The notes under the pieces are model-generated. The model saw only the letters and a list, made by a program, of their open reading frames with translations, was not told the origin of the DNA and did not search any database. The position numbers and the translations under genes were made by a program. From Pseudogulbenkiania subflava DSM 22618 (GTDB taxonomy: Bacteria > Pseudomonadota > Gammaproteobacteria > Burkholderiales > Chromobacteriaceae): a stretch of 64,000 nucleotides of DNA. The stretch is from the NCBI RefSeq assembly GCF_900177275.1, contig NZ_FXAG01000005.1, forward strand, positions 124,001-188,000. Reading direction: 5' to 3'. This document shows, one piece after another, positions 32,796-41,950 of this stretch; the first letter of the stretch is position 1; each line of letters starts with the position of its first letter.

Positions 32796-34031
32796 TCATT
32801 CCCGGGTGGAAGAAATGGGCCCGGTCATACTAGGGCCGACTACCGTTTTCTTTGGGGCTTCGCCACCCTTGAAGTGATTCAATAAACTGCCCCACCACGA
32901 TTCTCCGGAGCTTGCCTCGGAGACCAGCGATTTGCTGAGCTCCTGAACGGTGCGAGTGACCGGGTTGTTAGGAGATAGTTTGGCGATGGGGATGCCCTGG
33001 TTAACCGAGGCGGCAACCGCCCGAAAACTATTGGGTATGGTTTTGAATACCGGCAGGCCCAGCGTTTTTTCAACATCCTCGAGATTGATTTCCCCCCCCT
33101 TTTCGTAGCGGTTGACCAGTAACTTGATCTTGTCGCGCGAGTATCCCAGAGAGCGCAGTACGTCGAGCAGGCGACGTGCATCGCGCACGAAGGGCAGGGT
33201 GATTTGCAGGACGGGGAAAACGATGTCAGCGTGATCCAGTGCCTTGATACTGACTGGGTCCAACGCTCGGCCGATATCGAGAATGATCACGTCGTAGTGG
33301 TTTCGTGCCAGGTTGACCAAGGTGTCAATATGGGCCGGCGTCACTTCCATGGCCTGCACCGGGTCGTCAGGTGCGGCCAGAATACCCAGATTTGGCAACA
33401 CCGTTATCAGGCTCGATGCCAGAAATGAGGCATCCATGCGGTGTATTTGACGAGCCACTTCGGCCAGGTTTATGGAAGGCTTGTGGTCGGTGACGAAAAG
33501 CGCGGCATCGCCAAACTGCAGGTTGAGATCGATTAGGATGACATTCTTGTCTTCCTGGGTGGCCAGGTTATAAGCCAGATTGGTTGAAAGAAACGTGGAG
33601 CCACTGCCGCCTTTGCACGGGATGAAGGCGAATACCTTGCCTTTAGGACGTGCCGAGTTTTGCAGCATGCGCTTTTCCTCGACACGGGAAATGGCGAGGC
33701 TCAAGGCTTCACGGTTTGCCGGGGAGGGTAGTACTTCCCGAACGCCAGCCCGCATCGCGCTTAACAAGGTTTCATGCGCCTGGATGTTGGATAGTAGAAT
33801 GACGGTAATATCGGGGTGGCGCAGATTCAAGCGTGACAAAGCCGAAAAATCCGTCAAATCTTGCTCATCACATTCGAAGATCAAAATGTCGGGATGGAAC
33901 TGATCGGCAACCGGTGCCAGCATTTCCATTCCACCAGGAAATACCTTGACGTCACGGTTGATGTCTGCCTCGGTAAAACGGCGCATTTCATCGAGATGCT
34001 TGGTGTTTAGGGAGACAATCGATATTTTCAT
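32796..34031 (-). CDS. tadZ: TadZ/CpaE-like localisation protein
   Basis: 411 residues from ATG 34031 (MKISIVSLNTKHLDEM). Residues 1-125 are an atypical receiver-like domain, and 130-380 a MinD/ParA-like ATPase with CKGGSGSTFLSTNLAYNLA (deviant Walker A), NVILIDLNLQFGDAALFV and VIILDIGRALDPVSIKALDHADIV. TadZ/CpaE proteins position the Tad machine, often at a pole. It precedes tadA and follows the TadE-like genes. Confidence 0.92.
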   Translation of the reverse strand: MKISIVSLNTKHLDEMRRFTEADINRDVKVFPGGMEMLAPVADQFHPDILIFECDEQDLTDFSALSRLNLRHPDITVILLSNIQAHETLLSAMRAGVREVLPSPANREALSLAISRVEEKRMLQNSARPKGKVFAFIPCKGGSGSTFLSTNLAYNLATQEDKNVILIDLNLQFGDAALFVTDHKPSINLAEVARQIHRMDASFLASSLITVLPNLGILAAPDDPVQAMEVTPAHIDTLVNLARNHYDVIILDIGRALDPVSIKALDHADIVFPVLQITLPFVRDARRLLDVLRSLGYSRDKIKLLVNRYEKGGEINLEDVEKTLGLPVFKTIPNSFRAVAASVNQGIPIAKLSPNNPVTRTVQELSKSLVSEASSGESWWGSLLNHFKGGEAPKKTVVGPSMTGPISSTRE

Positions 34032-34079
34032 GGCAACCCCCACGTGAGTTATTGCTATCGTGACGTTCGATTTGTTGCG

Positions 34080-34553
34080 TTATGTAATTGAGCAATCGGG
34101 ATTTTGATCGGCTCCAGAGCCGTTGCTCAGGCTTTCCCTTGTCAGGGTGGTACTGAATGCCGGAATCCGCCATGAAGTACCGATATAAAGGAAGTTATAA
34201 TGAAAGGCCGGCGCGTTGGGAGATATGGAAACCGTCACGCTTTGACAGTCTGTAGATCCTGTGCATGTGCTGGGTGAGTAGCTGACACTGATATCCCCTG
34301 TCGCGACGATGGGAAGAATTTCCCGCATGGCATTTTTGACTCCTGTGGCATTCATGTCGCACACCACGGCAAGCCGGGCTCCCCGGCGAGTGGCTTCCAC
34401 TGCGGAGTTCCAGGTAAACATCAAGCGGCCAAATTCCATGATTCCTAACAGCAGGGCGAAAAGAATCATGGCGATGAATGCAAACTCCACGGTAGTAACC
34501 CCGCTTTGACATTTCTTGGTTGATGCAAGCAACCCTGACTTGGCCGTTTTCAT
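34080..34553 (-). CDS. TadE-like pseudopilin (second copy)
   Basis: 157 residues. A short basic leader is followed by the pseudopilin-like motif SGVTTVEFAFIAMILFALLLGIMEFGRLMF (Gly then E at +5 and F at +6), consistent with TadV processing, and then one membrane helix and a periplasmic domain with Cys residues. TadE/TadF are minor pseudopilins needed for Flp biogenesis. Its ATG overlaps the TGA of the preceding TadE-like gene, so the pair is translationally coupled. Confidence 0.88.
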   Translation of the reverse strand: MKTAKSGLLASTKKCQSGVTTVEFAFIAMILFALLLGIMEFGRLMFTWNSAVEATRRGARLAVVCDMNATGVKNAMREILPIVATGDISVSYSPSTCTGSTDCQSVTVSISPNAPAFHYNFLYIGTSWRIPAFSTTLTRESLSNGSGADQNPDCSIT

Positions 34554-35020
34554 AGGTTTGCCTTCATAGTGGTATGAATGTCACTAAAGGTGATTGTCGA
34601 TAAACCCGATGTGACAAAAGGCACCAAGGAAGTAAATTGATAGTTGCTTACCGTGACAGAAACCAAATTCACGACTGGATCGCTTCCTTGTGCATTATGG
34701 TTGGCACACCGTGGCCAGTCGCAGATCGAGATGGTTGCTGTTGCCAGGCCAGGAGCCAAAAGTGGACCGGTATAGCTAGGGTCGGCAAGGCAGGCACTGT
34801 AGTTGCCATACTTCACCAAGCAGGTGGCTTCTGCATCTTTGGTGCCTGGCTGTTGCCCTGACAGATAACGAGCGGCATCGCGTGTTGCCTTGACTACGGT
34901 GTTGTATTGGTAGAAAGCACGGCCAAATTCGGTAATGCCGAATACGATAAATATCAACGGCATCAATAAGAACGCCATTTCCACTGCGGCGACACCTGTT
35001 TGTCTGGAGTAACGTTGCAT
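34550..35020 (-). CDS. tadE: TadE-like pseudopilin (first copy)
   Basis: 156 residues from ATG 35020, with a strong GGAGG five bases upstream. The N-terminal motif TGVAAVEMAFLLMPLIFIVFGITEFGRAFYQYNTVVKATRDAARYL is the standard TadE block. The periplasmic part has four Cys residues that may form disulphides. It lies 9 bases after the tadG stop and overlaps the next TadE-like gene by 4 bases. Confidence 0.88.
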   Translation of the reverse strand: MQRYSRQTGVAAVEMAFLLMPLIFIVFGITEFGRAFYQYNTVVKATRDAARYLSGQQPGTKDAEATCLVKYGNYSACLADPSYTGPLLAPGLATATISICDWPRCANHNAQGSDPVVNLVSVTVSNYQFTSLVPFVTSGLSTITFSDIHTTMKANL

Positions 35021-35029
35021 CTCCACCTC

Positions 35030-36295
35030 CTACCGTACGAGAGCAGGTACTTTAGGGCCAATGCCGCCCCCAGCACCTGGTAAGCCCAGCGTGGCGCACG
35101 GATTTCCGGGCAAGTCGGCTTGGCCGCGGTATTCGATATAGGTATCCGATCCAGGAGCCTGCATCGGCTGCAAAAGTAAGGCGCATGCGAATTTCTGGAT
35201 TTGGACGGTTTGTGAGGTGGACCAATCGCCACAATTGACAATCGGCATCAAGACCATGCGGCGGTCCGCTCCATTGGCAGCGAGCTGGGCTGATGTCGCG
35301 CTGTTGGGGCTGCCCGTTAAATTCAGGCCAGCAGCCACATCACCTTGATAAATGGTATGGGCAGTGCGAGAAGCCAAGAAATTGGGCTGAGTGCCATCCG
35401 TCCCGTTATAGGCGTTGAACTGGCTTGGCCAAGAATTGACGGTATAGGCGTAGCCGGTAAAATCGGGCGGGGCATTATTGACACTGTAGCTGCCTTGATA
35501 AAGGCCAAATCGTGTATTCCAGGCATTGGCAACAGATTGCTGCATGCCTGTTTGGCCAACCGAGTTCGTTATATTCAAATTGCATTGCCCAGCACCGGTC
35601 ATCTGGCCTGACAGTTCGCTTGCCCCGCCACTGGGGGGGGTGTAGTCGATCAGGTTAAAATTACCGGTGAATCCCCCGCCTGCTGTAAAGCGACTGCCAT
35701 ACCATTGGCCAATACAAAACCCATAACTGTCTGGTGCACTACCGTCAGGGCAGCTTGCAGGTGGGGTCTGTGTGCACAAACCGACAGGAATGGCGCAATT
35801 CGTCTGGGAAGGTGAAAGGGCTGCCACCGCATGAGAGGTAACGCTTTGAGCCCCCGCTCCCATCACTTGCATGAACCAAGGCATGATACCCGTACGGGGG
35901 AGCGTGCATTTGGCATATTTCATATTGGGGATATTGGTTACTGCTACCGCATTTTTTGTATAGTAAGTGCCATTTAGATGGTCGCTGAAAGTGATGTCTT
36001 GATTGGGTGTTATCGAAACCCCGACGTTCTGGAAATCGACGTTGTTTCTCTGGCCCACCGTGATACCGGCGCTTTCAGCCCTATTGAGAGAGTCGGCATC
36101 GCCTTTCAATTCAGCTGCCGAGGCCAAGGAGCAGGCATCGGCAGCGTCGCTCAACTCCGTCTTGGTAATGAACAGATGCCCAAGGTCGGCAACCAGCCCA
36201 AGAAAGCCGATCAGAACGACGATGCAAAGGCCGACAATAATGGCGGTTACACCTTTCTGATGGTGTCGTAACGGCCGCTGGTGAAAGCGCTTCAT
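35030..36295 (-). CDS. tadG: TadG-like pilus assembly protein
   Basis: 421 residues. The N-terminus KGVTAIIVGLCIVVLIGFLGLVADLGHLFITKTELSDAADACSLASAAEL is the Tad-like N-terminal helix of TadG/Flp-assembly proteins; the Glu of true pseudopilins is absent (Ile instead). The remaining about 360 residues are periplasmic, rich in Gly, Asn, Thr and Cys, with many aromatic residues (GTDGTQPNF, GDWSTSQT). No von Willebrand A motif (DxSxS) is evident. It may anchor or cap the pilus. Confidence 0.85.
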   Translation of the reverse strand: MKRFHQRPLRHHQKGVTAIIVGLCIVVLIGFLGLVADLGHLFITKTELSDAADACSLASAAELKGDADSLNRAESAGITVGQRNNVDFQNVGVSITPNQDITFSDHLNGTYYTKNAVAVTNIPNMKYAKCTLPRTGIMPWFMQVMGAGAQSVTSHAVAALSPSQTNCAIPVGLCTQTPPASCPDGSAPDSYGFCIGQWYGSRFTAGGGFTGNFNLIDYTPPSGGASELSGQMTGAGQCNLNITNSVGQTGMQQSVANAWNTRFGLYQGSYSVNNAPPDFTGYAYTVNSWPSQFNAYNGTDGTQPNFLASRTAHTIYQGDVAAGLNLTGSPNSATSAQLAANGADRRMVLMPIVNCGDWSTSQTVQIQKFACALLLQPMQAPGSDTYIEYRGQADLPGNPCATLGLPGAGGGIGPKVPALVR

Positions 36296-36338
36296 GAAGC
36301 CACCTCGCGCGTTTTGCCAAATTAAGAAAAGGGTTTAT

Positions 36339-36629
36339 TTATTTCCCTCCCCCGCCTCCCAGGACATCGATAGTAAGAATGTTGGCGGTAGAGGGGGGCG
36401 TCTTGAACGAGTCGTAATAGCGGCCTATGGCCTCCTGTCCCGCTTTGCCGTCGATTCCCGCCACCGGGTCCATGTTTTGCGATGCCTGAGGATTGATGGT
36501 CTGTTGGGCCTTGATCATGTCCACCGACTCACCGAAATGACTGTCCAGATACGGGGTGGAGGAACAACCGGTCAGCAGCACAGCCAAGACAGTCCCACTC
36601 ATGGTGATCATCAGTTTGTAAGCTTGCAT
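36339..36629 (-). CDS. Small Tad-locus lipoprotein
   Basis: 96 residues. The signal sequence ends in lipobox LLTGC (Cys22), followed by SSTPYLDSHFGESVDMIKAQQTINPQAS and a segment rich in Asp and Gly (DPVAGIDGKAGQEAIGRYYDSF), ending in a glycine tail. Similar short lipoproteins sit between rcpA and tadG in betaproteobacterial tad loci, by recollection; a role at the secretin or pilus base is inferred from position. It begins 13 bases after the rcpA stop. Confidence 0.75.
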   Translation of the reverse strand: MQAYKLMITMSGTVLAVLLTGCSSTPYLDSHFGESVDMIKAQQTINPQASQNMDPVAGIDGKAGQEAIGRYYDSFKTPPSTANILTIDVLGGGGGK

Positions 36630-36641
36630 GGCGTGGCCTCC

Positions 36642-38204
36642 TTATTTCACTTCGAAGCCGCTGGGGGCTTGTGTCGATGCTTCTGGCTGGGGCGAGGCAT
36701 CGCTGGCCTTGCTTGCCGAGGGCTCGGGTTGCCTGCCTTCCATGCGGCCACCCAGGAAGAGTTCTGCCCGGTTTGGTGGGATATAATTATCTGTTGGCAG
36801 CTTGTAATCAGGTGGCAGCGGTTTCACCAGCCGCGGGGTGACGACAAAAACCAGTTCCGACTTGTCGGTCTGAAAGCTGGTGCTGCGGAACAGTGCCCCC
36901 AAAATCGGAATTTCGCCCAGGAACGGGAAGGCACTGATGTTGGTGGTGACATTGTTTTTGAGCAGACCGCCGATGGCAAAACTCTGGCCATCATGCAGTT
37001 GTACGGTGGTGGCGGCGCGCCGAGTAGTGAAGGATGGCAGGATGGATTTTCCTGCTACACCGATGGCGGAGATACCGACGCCCTCCGGGTTCAGCTCCGA
37101 TACTTCCGGAGCGACTTTGAGATTGATGCGGCCACCGTCGAGTACGGTCGGTGTGAAGCGCAGTGCGACCCCAAATTCCTTTTCTTCCAGGGTGATGGTC
37201 GACCCGCCACTATTTGTATTGCTCTGCGCCACCGGGATGAAGATCTTGCCGCCGGCGAGGAAGCTTCCTTCCTGGCCGCTGATCGCCATGAGGTTAGGTT
37301 CTGCCAGAACTTTCAGCAGGCCATCATCGTGTTGTGCATCGATTTGGAATGCCCGTGTTCCGCTATCGTTGATGCCGCTTAGCAAGGCTTTGCCCAGTGG
37401 GTCATTGGCAAAAAGGCTGTTCCAGGAGTAGGTCCAGCCACCATGGTTAAGGATGCCCGCGATATTGACGCCAAGTTTGTCGAGCAATTTCTTGGAAATC
37501 TCAGCAATTTTGACTTCCAGCAGCACCTGCTGCGGAGCATCGACAGACAGCATGTTGATGACTTTAGATTTGCCTGCGTAGGCTTCGGCCAAGGTCATGG
37601 CTCTGTCGAGCTTGGCGGTATCGGCCACCGTGCCCGTCAGTACCAGCGAATCTGCAGCGGCACTGACCTTGACGTTATTGGCGCCGGGGGAGAGCAATTG
37701 GTTGAGCGAGGATTGCAGCGAAGCGGTGTCCGCGCCGACGGCTACGTCGACCAGAGTGCATTGGCCGTTACGTCCGAGCAGGATGATGTTGGTGGAGCCG
37801 ACGCTCTTGCCCAAGAGGTAGATTTCGCTGGGGCTCAGCAGAATCACATCCACGTCGGCCACACCGGATTTGGCACTCCCTCCTGCCGAGGGCTTCCCCT
37901 TGTCTGCATTGGCGTCGGTGCTTTCCTTGGGCTGAGCCGCTTGTGACCCTTCCGGGTTCCCCAGCAGGATGCGACTGATGGGCGATGGGGTTTTCAGCCT
38001 GAACGATTTGCCCACGGTGACATTGACCAGCGGCGCCGACTCGATCGTATTGCAGGGCGCCACGGTAGAAGGAGTGGCCGCCAGCCGTTTGGGCGTAGTG
38101 GTTGCGGCCTGGCTATTGGAAGCCAGAAGAAACATGCCGCAGGTGGCGAGGGCGTAAACACAGGCATTGAGTCCAGGCAACGCACCAACAGGATTCTTGT
38201 TCAT
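36642..38204 (-). CDS. rcpA: Flp pilus outer-membrane secretin RcpA (CpaC)
   Basis: 520 residues. Signal peptide at residues 1-33 (cleavage after SQA), an N-terminal pilus-secretin domain (about 60-150, VNVTVGKSFRLKTPSPISRILLGNPE... with an inserted Ala/Gly/Lys linker), a BON-like segment (LVLTGTVADTAKLDRAMTLAEAYAG) and the secretin core from about 225 (QVLLEVKIAEISKKLLDKLGVN, VLAEPNLMAISGQEGSFLAGGKIFIPV, IGGLLKNNVTTNISAFPFLGEIPILGALFRS). It forms the outer-membrane pore for Flp pili. The end carries a Pro/Ala/Ser-rich tail. Confidence 0.93.
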   Translation of the reverse strand: MNKNPVGALPGLNACVYALATCGMFLLASNSQAATTTPKRLAATPSTVAPCNTIESAPLVNVTVGKSFRLKTPSPISRILLGNPEGSQAAQPKESTDANADKGKPSAGGSAKSGVADVDVILLSPSEIYLLGKSVGSTNIILLGRNGQCTLVDVAVGADTASLQSSLNQLLSPGANNVKVSAAADSLVLTGTVADTAKLDRAMTLAEAYAGKSKVINMLSVDAPQQVLLEVKIAEISKKLLDKLGVNIAGILNHGGWTYSWNSLFANDPLGKALLSGINDSGTRAFQIDAQHDDGLLKVLAEPNLMAISGQEGSFLAGGKIFIPVAQSNTNSGGSTITLEEKEFGVALRFTPTVLDGGRINLKVAPEVSELNPEGVGISAIGVAGKSILPSFTTRRAATTVQLHDGQSFAIGGLLKNNVTTNISAFPFLGEIPILGALFRSTSFQTDKSELVFVVTPRLVKPLPPDYKLPTDNYIPPNRAELFLGGRMEGRQPEPSASKASDASPQPEASTQAPSGFEVK

Positions 38205-38247
38205 TATGGTTCCCTCACGTAATGAGCGGTTTTATCTGGCGATCCGG

Positions 38248-39123
38248 CTAGAAACACTCATGGTGGCGTGATGTGCCACGGACAATTTCCACACAGGTCT
38301 GGGCCGCGGCGACGGTGGGAGCCGAGTGGGCAGGCTTGGTCGCTTTCTTGGCCACTTTGACGTGCTTCTTGACGGGCTTGGCTTCGGCGGTGGCCTTGGG
38401 CGGTTGTGGTTCGTCATGACCGCGCAGTAAGACTTGCTTGGTGATGCCCACTGTCTGCACTGGCTGAGGGTCGACCTGATTGCGCAGCACTAGCGATAGG
38501 GTGCCCACGCTGCGGGCCAGGTCGAGCTTTTCGGCTTGCTCTGGCGTTACCTCGAGGGTTACGGCATTGACCACTTTGGGCTTTGTATCATCCCTGCTTG
38601 CCTCCTGAGCCACGGCGAGAACGAGGATGTGCTCCAGCACGATCTTGGAGATGCTGGCATCGCTGTTCTGGATTTTTTTGGCATCGTCGGTGGTGTTGAC
38701 CAGGATGTCGACGTAGTTGCCGGGCAGGGCGAAGCCGGCGACACCGACGACGTCGTTGACCCTGACCGTCATGGCGCGCTTGCCTTCCATGACGACGGCG
38801 GATAGCCCGCCCTTAGTGCCGACGGGGGCCAGCTTCGACTCGAGGATGGCCTCGCCACGATTGATGCTGGTTTTCAGTACCCGGCCGTCGAGGGCCTTGG
38901 GATCGAGAATTGCGCCTTCCGGAATGCTGCCGCTGGGCCAGTCGACGGAGCGCAGCATCTCGGGGGTCAGCTTGGAGCCGAGGTCGATGTCCATCGAGGC
39001 GACGACGACTTTTTGCGCCGCCACGTTGGTTTGCTTGTTGATCCACTGGGATGCCATCACCACAGCCACCAGGCCGATGATGACGGACACCACGATCATT
39101 CCGATTGCTCTTGGGTTTTTCAC
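38248..39123 (-). CDS. cpaB: Flp pilus assembly protein CpaB/RcpC
   Basis: 291 residues with one N-terminal membrane helix (IGMIVVSVIIGLVAVVMASQWI), an SAF domain (about 40-110, VVASMDIDLGSKLTPEMLRSVDWPSGSIPEGAILDPKALDGRVLKTSINRGEAIL) and the conserved VNDVVGVAGFALPGNYVDILVNT block. A basic Lys/Ala linker near the end resembles peptidoglycan-associated tails. It stabilises the secretin complex. The start is GTG 39123, preceded by GGGGAG; no ATG is available. Confidence 0.92.
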   Translation of the reverse strand: MKNPRAIGMIVVSVIIGLVAVVMASQWINKQTNVAAQKVVVASMDIDLGSKLTPEMLRSVDWPSGSIPEGAILDPKALDGRVLKTSINRGEAILESKLAPVGTKGGLSAVVMEGKRAMTVRVNDVVGVAGFALPGNYVDILVNTTDDAKKIQNSDASISKIVLEHILVLAVAQEASRDDTKPKVVNAVTLEVTPEQAEKLDLARSVGTLSLVLRNQVDPQPVQTVGITKQVLLRGHDEPQPPKATAEAKPVKKHVKVAKKATKPAHSAPTVAAAQTCVEIVRGTSRHHECF

Positions 39124-39175
39124 TGGCTTCTCCCCGTGCGTGATGTGAGGCTCGAATCCGGGTCAGTCAACCAAC

Positions 39176-40486
39176 CTAGCCTCGGGTGTAGTAGTTTTCC
39201 CATGCCCATGACAGCATCTTCTCCGACAATTCCGGCTCCACCCCCTGGTAGAAGGCAAAATCGCGAACCTGCTCGAGCAGATCGCGCGGGATACAGGCAA
39301 GGAGGGGTTTGTCGTGCTTGGTATGCAACTGATCGATCACGAAACGTAACCCCGCTTCGCTGAACGGAATGCTCATTCGACGGCAGTTTTGTTCGAAGAT
39401 GGCGCGATACTCGTTTTCATGAAGTTCCCCGATATAAATCTTGTAGCCGAGACGCCGCAGGAAGGCTTCGTCGGCCAACTGGCTGGGCGGGATGTTGCTG
39501 GAGAAGATCACGATGACATCGAACGGCACCATGAACTTGGTACCAGTATGCAGCGCGAGGTAATCGACCTTGCGGTCCAGAGGGACAATCCAGCGGTTCA
39601 TCAGGGTTTGAGGCGAGACCAACTGGCGTCCCAGGTCATCGATGATCAGCAAGCCGTTGTTGGCTTTGACCTGAGGCGGCGCCTGATAGAAGCGCGTGTT
39701 CTGGTCAAATTCCAGATCCAGCATCGACAGGGTCAGCTCGCCGCCGGTAATCACCACCGGTCGTTGGCAGAGCACCCAGCGCGGGTCATGTCGCACGCCC
39801 CGGTCGAGCGAGCCCGCGGCGCCGCTACTGCTCACCGGCTTGTGCACCAACGGGTCGAAGATCTGGACAACTTCTCCGTTGATCTCCACCGCATGGGGAA
39901 TGGCCGTGTAGCCGGTAAGTAGTGTGGCAAGGTGTTCGGAGACGTAGGTTTTGCCGCTGCCGGCCGGGCCGTAGACGAAGATGGCTCGCCCCGAATTCAT
40001 GGCGGCACCGAACTGGTCCAGCGTGGTTTGCCGGAGCACGAATCCTTCGAAACCCTCGGCGACCAACTCCTTGGTGATCTTCATGCCGCTGACGGACTGC
40101 CTGTGCACCATGTCGATATACGAAGCCAGACTCACCGGGGCCGGCCCGGCGTAATGGCTTTTCTGCAGGAAGGTTTGTGCACGCTTGCGGCCGCCCTCGG
40201 TGAGGTTGAAAGCGATGGTCGCTTCGGTATCGTTGCGCCCGGATACTTCACAAAGCTGCTCGGTGCGCATGAAGGCCAGCAGGGGTTCGAGTACGGAAAT
40301 GGACAGCTTGGTATGGTTCACCAGTTCGACCAGCCGCATCTGCCCGTGGGAGAACAGGGTCTTGCAGAGCAGTTCCACTAGGAAGAGAAAATCCAGTTCG
40401 GTTTCTTTGACGGATTGTGGTGCTTTGGGCAGAAATTCTTGCGATAAGCCGCTATTTTGCGACTCCAGTCCATCCGGATTGAACAT
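39176..40486 (-). CDS. AAA+ ATPase of the Tad locus, function unknown
   Basis: 436 residues. Residues 30-110 look like a helical, winged-helix-like domain (LCKTLFSHGQMRLVELVNHTKLSISVLEPLLAFM). The AAA+ core follows with Walker A GPAGSGKT at 173-180, Walker B LLIIDDLG around 279-286, sensor-1 region VIVIFSSNIPPSQL and arginine-finger candidates EAFLRRLGYKIYI. It is not a secretion ATPase (those lack this layout) and resembles MoxR/ClpX-like remodelling ATPases only in the core. It is the first gene of the operon that goes on to cpaB, rcpA and the tad genes. Its role in piliation is unknown to me. Confidence 0.75.
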   Translation of the reverse strand: MFNPDGLESQNSGLSQEFLPKAPQSVKETELDFLFLVELLCKTLFSHGQMRLVELVNHTKLSISVLEPLLAFMRTEQLCEVSGRNDTEATIAFNLTEGGRKRAQTFLQKSHYAGPAPVSLASYIDMVHRQSVSGMKITKELVAEGFEGFVLRQTTLDQFGAAMNSGRAIFVYGPAGSGKTYVSEHLATLLTGYTAIPHAVEINGEVVQIFDPLVHKPVSSSGAAGSLDRGVRHDPRWVLCQRPVVITGGELTLSMLDLEFDQNTRFYQAPPQVKANNGLLIIDDLGRQLVSPQTLMNRWIVPLDRKVDYLALHTGTKFMVPFDVIVIFSSNIPPSQLADEAFLRRLGYKIYIGELHENEYRAIFEQNCRRMSIPFSEAGLRFVIDQLHTKHDKPLLACIPRDLLEQVRDFAFYQGVEPELSEKMLSWAWENYYTRG

Positions 40487-40601
40487 TTTCGTTCCTTCCC
40501 CGATTATTCGGCGTATTCCATGGCCTCATGTTGGAGACGTGGATTTTGCCAAATCAAAACTTCAACTTCATAGATGACCCGAAATGCATGTAACTTGGCC
40601 C

Positions 40602-40629
40602 AAAAAAAGCCGCTTTGCGCCGCAAGCCC
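40602..40629 (-). terminator. Terminator after tadV
   Basis: On the - strand GCTTGCG-G-CGCAAAGC forms a stem with one bulged A, followed by GGCTTTTTTT (T-run at 40602-40608). It lies about 50 bases past the tadV stop, ends the flp-tadV transcript and implies a separate promoter (40487-40600) for the AAA+ ATPase-cpaB-rcpA operon. Confidence 0.75.
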
Positions 40630-40679
40630 CTTGGGTAGTCGAATTTTTTTGTTTTTTTATTATTGATCTTGCACTGACG

Positions 40680-41231
40680 CTATACCGATTGCCAAAAAAA
40701 ATAACCTGCTGTTCCTAGCGTTATAGCCCAAGCGTAGGGCAGTGTTCCTATCGAATTGATAGGGAAATCATTGACCGGTATTTTTCCGGCGGCGACTTTA
40801 CTGATCCCGGACAAGGCCAGGTATCTCACGTTGTCTATCAATCGGTTCAACGATTTCAGCTTCAAGGCAAAGGCAAGTGACAAAACTCCGCCGGCGAGCA
40901 GCGTGAATAACACGATACCGACGATATCCTGCATGCCGGTAAACGCACCCACCATGGCCATCAGCTTCACGTCACCCGCCCCCATGACGCGTAAAAGGTA
41001 AAGGGGCAGAAACAGCACAAATCCCAGCCCCATCCCTTTTGCCGCTTCCAGTAAACCGCCCCCTCCTGAAATCAGCCCTTGGCAGAGAAACGCGACTACC
41101 AATCCCCCTAGCACCAGCTTGTTGGGGATCTTCCTTGCGGCCGTATCGGTGATAACGGTGGCGAGGAGGAAGCCTGCGAGCAGGCCCAGCCTCGCCCCAG
41201 GGAGAAAATTAATTATGTCATTTGTTATCAT
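40680..41231 (-). CDS. tadV: Flp prepilin peptidase TadV (CpaA)
   Basis: 183 residues, polytopic type IV prepilin peptidase of the short archaeal/CpaA form. The two catalytic aspartates are visible in LATVITDTAARKIPNKLVLGG (near residue 27) and the GAGDVKLMAMVGAF (GxGD) motif near residue 105. It should cut the Flp and TadE-like leaders at the inner membrane. No Shine-Dalgarno precedes the ATG at 41231 (the leader reads CCCCCC), so translation may depend on coupling to flp1, whose stop is 30 bases upstream. Confidence 0.92.
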   Translation of the reverse strand: MITNDIINFLPGARLGLLAGFLLATVITDTAARKIPNKLVLGGLVVAFLCQGLISGGGGLLEAAKGMGLGFVLFLPLYLLRVMGAGDVKLMAMVGAFTGMQDIVGIVLFTLLAGGVLSLAFALKLKSLNRLIDNVRYLALSGISKVAAGKIPVNDFPINSIGTLPYAWAITLGTAGYFFWQSV

Positions 41232-41261
41232 GGGGGGTTAAGTTCAATTTAAGATAAATTT

Positions 41262-41456
41262 CTAACTCGCCGATTTCAATGCATTATCAAGTGCATTAGA
41301 AATGTTATCAAAGACAAGATTTAGATTTTTCCCTACATGTGTTACGGCAGTGATGATTACAACGGCAATCAGTGCCGCAATCAAGCCGTACTCGATAGCA
41401 GTAACTCCCTCTTCATCTTGGGCAAATTGTTTCCATGAAACTGTCAGCTTTTCCAT
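41262..41456 (-). CDS. flp: Flp-type prepilin (first)
   Basis: 64 residues from ATG 41456 (MEKLTVSWKQFAQDEEG), with GGAG nine bases upstream; in-frame ATGs at 41462 and 41471 are alternatives. The class-III prepilin motif EEG/VTAIEYGLIAALIAVVIITAV shows the cleavage glycine and the E-Y pair at +5/+6, then one hydrophobic helix and a short Asn/Ser tail. It is the likely main pilin, next to its peptidase gene tadV. A long leader with two hairpins precedes it. Confidence 0.93.
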   Translation of the reverse strand: MEKLTVSWKQFAQDEEGVTAIEYGLIAALIAVVIITAVTHVGKNLNLVFDNISNALDNALKSAS

Positions 41457-41950
41457 TGCCATACTCTCCATCTCGAGTGATCCCAAAGCAGCAAGTTGCT
41501 GCCCTCGTCATTACGCCATGCCGTCATGGCGTCTTGCTTCGTGGCATTCCAGTCAGAAGGAGTGGATTGCCAGGTTCCCCGGACAGCCTTTCGGCAGTCG
41601 ATATTGCTAAGTTAATGCTAAGCATACTTCATTGTCTTTGTTTTAAATATGGGCAAAAAAAACACTGCTTACAGCTGCCATTTTATTTAATTGGTATTGA
41701 TAATTGGTTTAATTAACAATTTTGCATAAAATGTTGCTTCAGCCGCTTTGCTAGGTTTGCGGATTGAGTAAAAACACGTTTTATTAAACCCAATCTAGTA
41801 CATCCTGTTTGCGATGCAAGATGAATCGCAAAATTTTATTTTCTCTTTGCATCCCTTTTGAATTGCAACAACAAAGCTCCCTCATCTATCACTATTTGAT
41901 AGGTTGTCAGGCGCTTCCATGAATTAAGCTTTAGCCAGGAGCCTGTGTGG
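41457..41950. other. Gene-free spacer and long leader between the two flp genes
   Basis: No gene is seen. The half next to flp1 contains two hairpins (41488-41532); further upstream (41600-41900) it is AT-rich, with the direct repeat TGCTAAG at 41605-41622 and many T/A runs. This presumably holds the flp1 promoter, which I could not pin down. A hairpin (GAGCCCTGT with ACAGGCTC, one bulge) straddles the flp2 stop near 41940-41962. Confidence 0.5.
41488..41532 (-). promoter_or_regulatory. Twin hairpins in the flp1 leader
   Basis: Two perfect inverted repeats lie 32-76 bases upstream of the flp1 start: ACGCCATG-ACGG-CATGGCGT (41513-41532, - strand) and GCAGCAA-C-TTGCTGC (41488-41502). The second is followed by TTT only, so it is not a clear terminator; an RNA leader structure controlling pilin mRNA stability is possible. 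Confidence 0.5.

Noticed and set aside
41540-41620. Sigma-54 promoter for flp1
   Set aside because: TGGCA and TGCCAC-like words exist, but none has the GG-N10-GC spacing.
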